Source of the DNA: CAIXRL01 sp964619155
Lineage (GTDB): Bacteria; Eisenbacteria; RBG-16-71-46
Reading direction: 5' to 3'
NCBI GenBank assembly: GCA_964619155.1
Contig: CAZUEM010000067.1
Span: forward strand, 1-16,949
DNA length: 16,949 bases
Shown here: piece by piece, positions 15,046 through 16,949 of the stretch
Numbering within the stretch: the stretch's first letter is position 1
How the letters are laid out: the number at the start of each line of letters is the position of its first letter
The notes under the pieces: model-generated
Database searches by the model: none
What the model saw: only the letters and a program-made list of their open reading frames with translations
What the model was told of the DNA's origin: nothing
Position numbers and translations under genes: made by a program

Positions 15046-15273
15046 GAGATTCCGCAGCAGCAGCGCGGCGCCGACGGTGAGCATGACGAGGGGGCCGAAG
15101 ATCGAGGCGGGCTTCTCCACCAGCGCGAGCAGCCCGGCGATCACGAGGATCGCGGGCCACCAGGTGTGGAAGACGGCGCCGAAGTGGAGCGCGCCGAGCT
15201 GGTCGGCGAGGAACAGGCAGCCGAAGACGACCAGCATGACGCCGGAGAACGGGATGCGCGGACCAGAAGCCAC
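14944..15273 (-). CDS. DUF5668/LiaF-type transmembrane protein
   Basis: From GTG 15273 the product is 109 aa. The GTG is preceded by GAGGAGGA with a spacer of about 5 nt. The frame stays open to an ATG at 15399, but that start has no ribosome site and would place the terminator hairpin at 15361-15392 inside the gene, so the short form is preferred. Four hydrophobic segments follow, with two 'WWPAILVIAGL' / 'LWPVILIALGL' motifs (W-P-x-x-L-I-x-x-G). These are the hallmark of the LiaI/LiaF N-terminal membrane region (DUF5668). LiaF-type proteins modulate envelope-stress kinases in Firmicutes, but isolated DUF5668 proteins in Gram-negative bacteria have no established role. The gene was probably the original convergent neighbour of the TonB receptor gene; its last 32 codons are copied at 11790-11888. 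Confidence 0.85.
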   Translation of the reverse strand: MASGPRIPFSGVMLVVFGCLFLADQLGALHFGAVFHTWWPAILVIAGLLALVEKPASIFGPLVMLTVGAALLLRNLGYLKLESVWKLWPVILIALGLNSLFANRGGAKG

Positions 15274-15360
15274 CGGTTCCTCCTCGAACGGGACGTGCGG
15301 ACGCGGACGCGCGGCATCCTGCCACGGGCGCGCCGGGCGCGTCACGCGGCGGGCACGCGA

Positions 15361-15392
15361 AAGGGGCGGCCCGGCGAACCGGACCGCCCCTT
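15361..15392 (-). terminator. Terminator hairpin after the cyclophilin gene
   Basis: AAGGGGCGG (15361-15369) pairs with CCGCCCCTT (15384-15392), and the interior CCGG-CGAA-CCGG extends the stem. On the minus strand the stem is followed by CTTTCGC. It lies 24 nt beyond the cyclophilin stop at 15416 and upstream of the DUF5668 gene start, so it separates the two minus-strand transcripts. Confidence 0.65.
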
Positions 15393-15415
15393 CGCTCATC
15401 GCCTCGGCGGGAAAG

Positions 15416-16219
15416 CTACTGCACCTCCACCGTCGCCTTGTCGATCGTCATGCGCTTGCTCGTGGCGCCCGAGCGCGAACCGTTGGCCTCGAGCTTCTTC
15501 AGCACGTCGAGGCCCTCGACCACCTCGCCGAAGATCGTGTGCTTGCCGTTCAGGTGCGGCGTCGGGACGAACGTCAGGAAGAACTGGCTGCCGTCCGTGC
15601 CCGGGCCGGCGTTGGCCATGGACAGCAGGCCGGGCCGGTCGTGCTTCGCCTTGTCGCTGAACTCGCCCCCGAACTGGTAGCCGGGGCCGCCCATGCCGTT
15701 GCCGAGCGGGTCGCCGCCCTGGGCCATGAAGCCCTGGATCACGCGGTGGAACACGATGCCGTCGTAGAAGCCGAGCCGCGCCAGGTACATGAAGCTCGTC
15801 ACGTGCATGGGCGCGATGTCGGGCATCATGCGGATGAGCATCGTGCCCTCGCTCGTCGCCATCCGCACGAAGTACTTCTTCGCCGGGTCGAACGTCACGG
15901 CCGTCGGCTTCTTGAGCGAGGTCTTCCAGCCGGCCGCGCCCTTGTTCGGCTTGTTCGTGGCGATCTGCGCGTCGATGGCGGCGACGGCCTTGTCGGACGG
16001 GCCGGCACCGGCCTTCGCGGCCGTGGCCTTCGCCTGGCCGGCGGCCTTCGCCTCGGTCGCGTGCTGGTGGGCGTCGGCGGCCTTCGCCTGGCCGGCGGCC
16101 TTCGCCTCGGTCGCCTTCGCCGGCGCGTCGTGCTTGTGCGGCTCGTCGCCGTGCGCGAACGCGAGGCCGGCGGCGAACAGCGTGAGCGTGGCCGCGGCCA
16201 TGATGGAAGCGCGCTTCAT
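15416..16219 (-). CDS. Exported cyclophilin-type peptidyl-prolyl cis-trans isomerase with His/Ala/Lys-rich N-terminal segment
   Basis: From ATG 16219 the product is 267 aa; GGGAGG lies about 10 nt upstream. The frame continues upstream to 16312, but the signal peptide 'MKRASIMAAATLTLFAAGLAFA' region begins here. Residues 23-72 are low complexity: His-rich 'HGDEPHKHD' and 'HQH', and a 12-residue Ala/Lys/Glu unit occurring twice, encoded by an exact 36-bp repeat. The cyclophilin domain spans about 112-265 with 'FHRVIQGFMAQGGD' (catalytic Arg159, Gln168), 'GSQFFLTF' (210-217) and 'HLNGKHTIFGEV' (222-233). It catalyses proline isomerisation and probably helps fold exported proteins in the periplasm. 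The His cluster might bind a metal, as an inference. It is followed by a terminator and appears monocistronic. Confidence 0.95.
   Translation of the reverse strand: MKRASIMAAATLTLFAAGLAFAHGDEPHKHDAPAKATEAKAAGQAKAADAHQHATEAKAAGQAKATAAKAGAGPSDKAVAAIDAQIATNKPNKGAAGWKTSLKKPTAVTFDPAKKYFVRMATSEGTMLIRMMPDIAPMHVTSFMYLARLGFYDGIVFHRVIQGFMAQGGDPLGNGMGGPGYQFGGEFSDKAKHDRPGLLSMANAGPGTDGSQFFLTFVPTPHLNGKHTIFGEVVEGLDVLKKLEANGSRSGATSKRMTIDKATVEVQ
16025..16114 (-). repeat. Exact 36-bp direct repeat inside the cyclophilin gene
   Basis: The 36 nt at 16025-16060 recur without change at 16079-16114, giving a 54-bp period that keeps the frame. The repeat encodes the doubled 'ATEAKAAGQAKA' unit of the linker. The two copies are identical even at third codon positions, so the duplication looks recent or is kept uniform by slippage. 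Confidence 0.9.
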
Positions 16220-16304
16220 CGGGGGTGTTCCTCCCTCGGTTCCGGGGTGCATCACGAGTCGGGGGGCGTCAGCAGGCCGAAGAGAATGGCCCGCCGGCGC
16301 CCCC

Positions 16305-16323
16305 CGCGGCAAGAGTTGCCGCG
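16305..16323. terminator. Perfect 8-bp hairpin after the FlgD-tailed gene
   Basis: CGCGGCAA-GAG-TTGCCGCG lies 11 nt beyond the minus-strand stop at 16335. It is well placed to end that transcript before the cyclophilin gene. On the plus strand it is followed by TTT, on the minus strand by a G-rich run, so as a minus-strand terminator it is not canonical. Confidence 0.5.
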
Positions 16324-16334
16324 TTTCGGAATCG

Positions 16335-16949
16335 TCAATCCGTCCGGACCAGCCGCGCGGTGCCCGTGCGGCCGTCGGCCTGCCAGCGCAGCAGGTAGAG
16401 GCCGGGCTCGACGCGGCGGCCCGCCTCGTCGCGGCCGTTCCACGTCACGACGTGCTCGCCCGCGTCCACCGTGCGCGAGCCCGAGACGACGCGGCGGCCG
16501 GCGAGGTCGAACACGTCCCAGCGCAGCGGGCCGCTCCGCGCGATCGAGAACGACAGCGCCGCCGACTCGCGGAACGGGTTCGGGCCCACCGCCCGCAGCG
16601 CGGTCGCGCGCGGCACGGCCGGCGTCACCGGGCCGTCCGCGAGCACCTCGAGGCGGAAGCGGCGCGGCGCGCCCGAGAGCGCGAGCGCGACCGGCTCGCC
16701 GTGCGCGACCTCGCGCGACCAGCCCGCCGAAGGCTCGGAGAACAGCACGCGCCGGCCGGCCGGCAGGTTGGTGAACTCGAAGAGGAGCGCCGCCTCGGCG
16801 AGCCCGCGCGTGACGCTCGCGTCGAAGTCCCAGGCCACCGTCGCGGCGTCGGGGCGGAAGACGGACGCGTACTCGCCGCTGTCCTCGCCCCAGTCCGAGA
16901 CGCGGGCGACGAGCGAGACCGACTCGCCCGGGCTCGCGGGCGGCGCGTG
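16335..16949 (-). CDS. C-terminal part of a secreted protein with FlgD-like tail, 5' end outside window
   Basis: The minus-strand frame is open from the right window edge to the TGA at 16335-16337, giving 204 residues with no convincing start. The first visible residues (HAPPASPGESVSLVARVSDW) lead into a beta-rich region without recognisable motifs. The last about 85 residues form a FlgD Ig-like domain: 'VGPNPFRESAALSFSI', 'DVFDLAGRRVVSG', 'HVVTWNGRDEAGRRV' and 'PGLYLLRWQADG'. Such tails mark exported, often surface-bound proteins in FCB-type bacteria. The upstream catalytic or binding domains lie outside the window, so the function is unknown. A GTG at 16838 is in frame but internal to a continuous reading frame. 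Confidence 0.88.
   Translation of the reverse strand, partial: HAPPASPGESVSLVARVSDWGEDSGEYASVFRPDAATVAWDFDASVTRGLAEAALLFEFTNLPAGRRVLFSEPSAGWSREVAHGEPVALALSGAPRRFRLEVLADGPVTPAVPRATALRAVGPNPFRESAALSFSIARSGPLRWDVFDLAGRRVVSGSRTVDAGEHVVTWNGRDEAGRRVEPGLYLLRWQADGRTGTARLVRTD

Noticed and set aside
12314..15325. A 1003-residue minus-strand open frame opposite the Asp-box gene
   Set aside because: Low-complexity Arg/Gly/Val-rich translation antisense to a gene with a signal peptide, Asp boxes and tail. It also runs in a second frame through the DUF5668 gene.
15273..15399. Longer start (ATG 15399) for the DUF5668 gene
   Set aside because: It has no ribosome site, and the cyclophilin terminator hairpin would fall inside the coding region. 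GTG 15273 has GGAGGA at the right spacing.
16025..16114. CRISPR-like repeat-spacer-repeat
   Set aside because: Only two 36-bp copies, in frame inside the cyclophilin coding region, encoding a linker.

Overview
This is a very GC-rich bacterial window with third-position GC bias and dense coding on both strands. A TonB-dependent outer-membrane receptor and several secreted proteins with FlgD-like or T9SS-like C-terminal tails indicate a diderm (Gram-negative) bacterium. The tails, the GC content and the abundance of secreted propeller proteins resemble high-GC relatives of the FCB group (Candidatus Eisenbacteria-like lineages or Gemmatimonadota). That placement is inferred from style only; no rRNA or marker gene is present.

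Layout, left to right. (1) 1-3057 (+): large TPR-CHAT protease-like protein, cut by the left window edge. (2) 3071-3826 (-): small secreted protein of unknown function, convergent with the first gene. (3) 3827-4163: divergent intergenic region with a perfect 9-bp inverted repeat, an alternating CG tract and a good match to a sigma-54 -24/-12 promoter. (4) 4164-4874 (+): compact M50/site-2-protease-type membrane metalloprotease, closed by a strong bidirectional hairpin. (5) 4957 to about 7779 (-): secreted protein with 14 propeller-type (DUF5122-like) repeats, a Kre9/KNH-like domain and a sorting tail. (6) 8097-9491 and 9488-11782 (+): a two-gene operon of a sodium:solute symporter and a TonB-dependent receptor, overlapping by ATGA. 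(7) 11912-12352 (+): small four-helix membrane protein. (8) 12509-14839 (+): secreted Asp-box (BNR) propeller protein with a PPC domain inside it and a FlgD-like tail. (9) 14944-15273 (-): DUF5668/LiaF-type membrane protein. (10) 15416-16219 (-): exported cyclophilin peptidyl-prolyl isomerase. (11) 16335-16949 (-): C-terminal part of another FlgD-tailed secreted protein, cut by the right edge.

The most unusual structure is a pair of imperfect direct repeats (about 11754-11891 and 14861-15045) that bracket genes 7 and 8. Each copy contains the 3' end of the TonB receptor followed by the 3' end of the DUF5668 gene. The left copy holds the intact receptor and a decayed 32-codon remnant of the DUF5668 gene. 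The right copy holds the intact DUF5668 gene and a 9-codon vestige of the receptor. This suggests that about 3.1 kb carrying two genes was inserted into, or duplicated at, an ancestral receptor/DUF5668 convergent junction.

Functionally the window is about the cell envelope: nutrient import (receptor plus symporter), secreted propeller proteins, an extracytoplasmic folding catalyst and an intramembrane protease. The CHAT protein is the likeliest signalling or defence-type component. No rRNA, tRNA, CRISPR array, transposase or integrase was seen.
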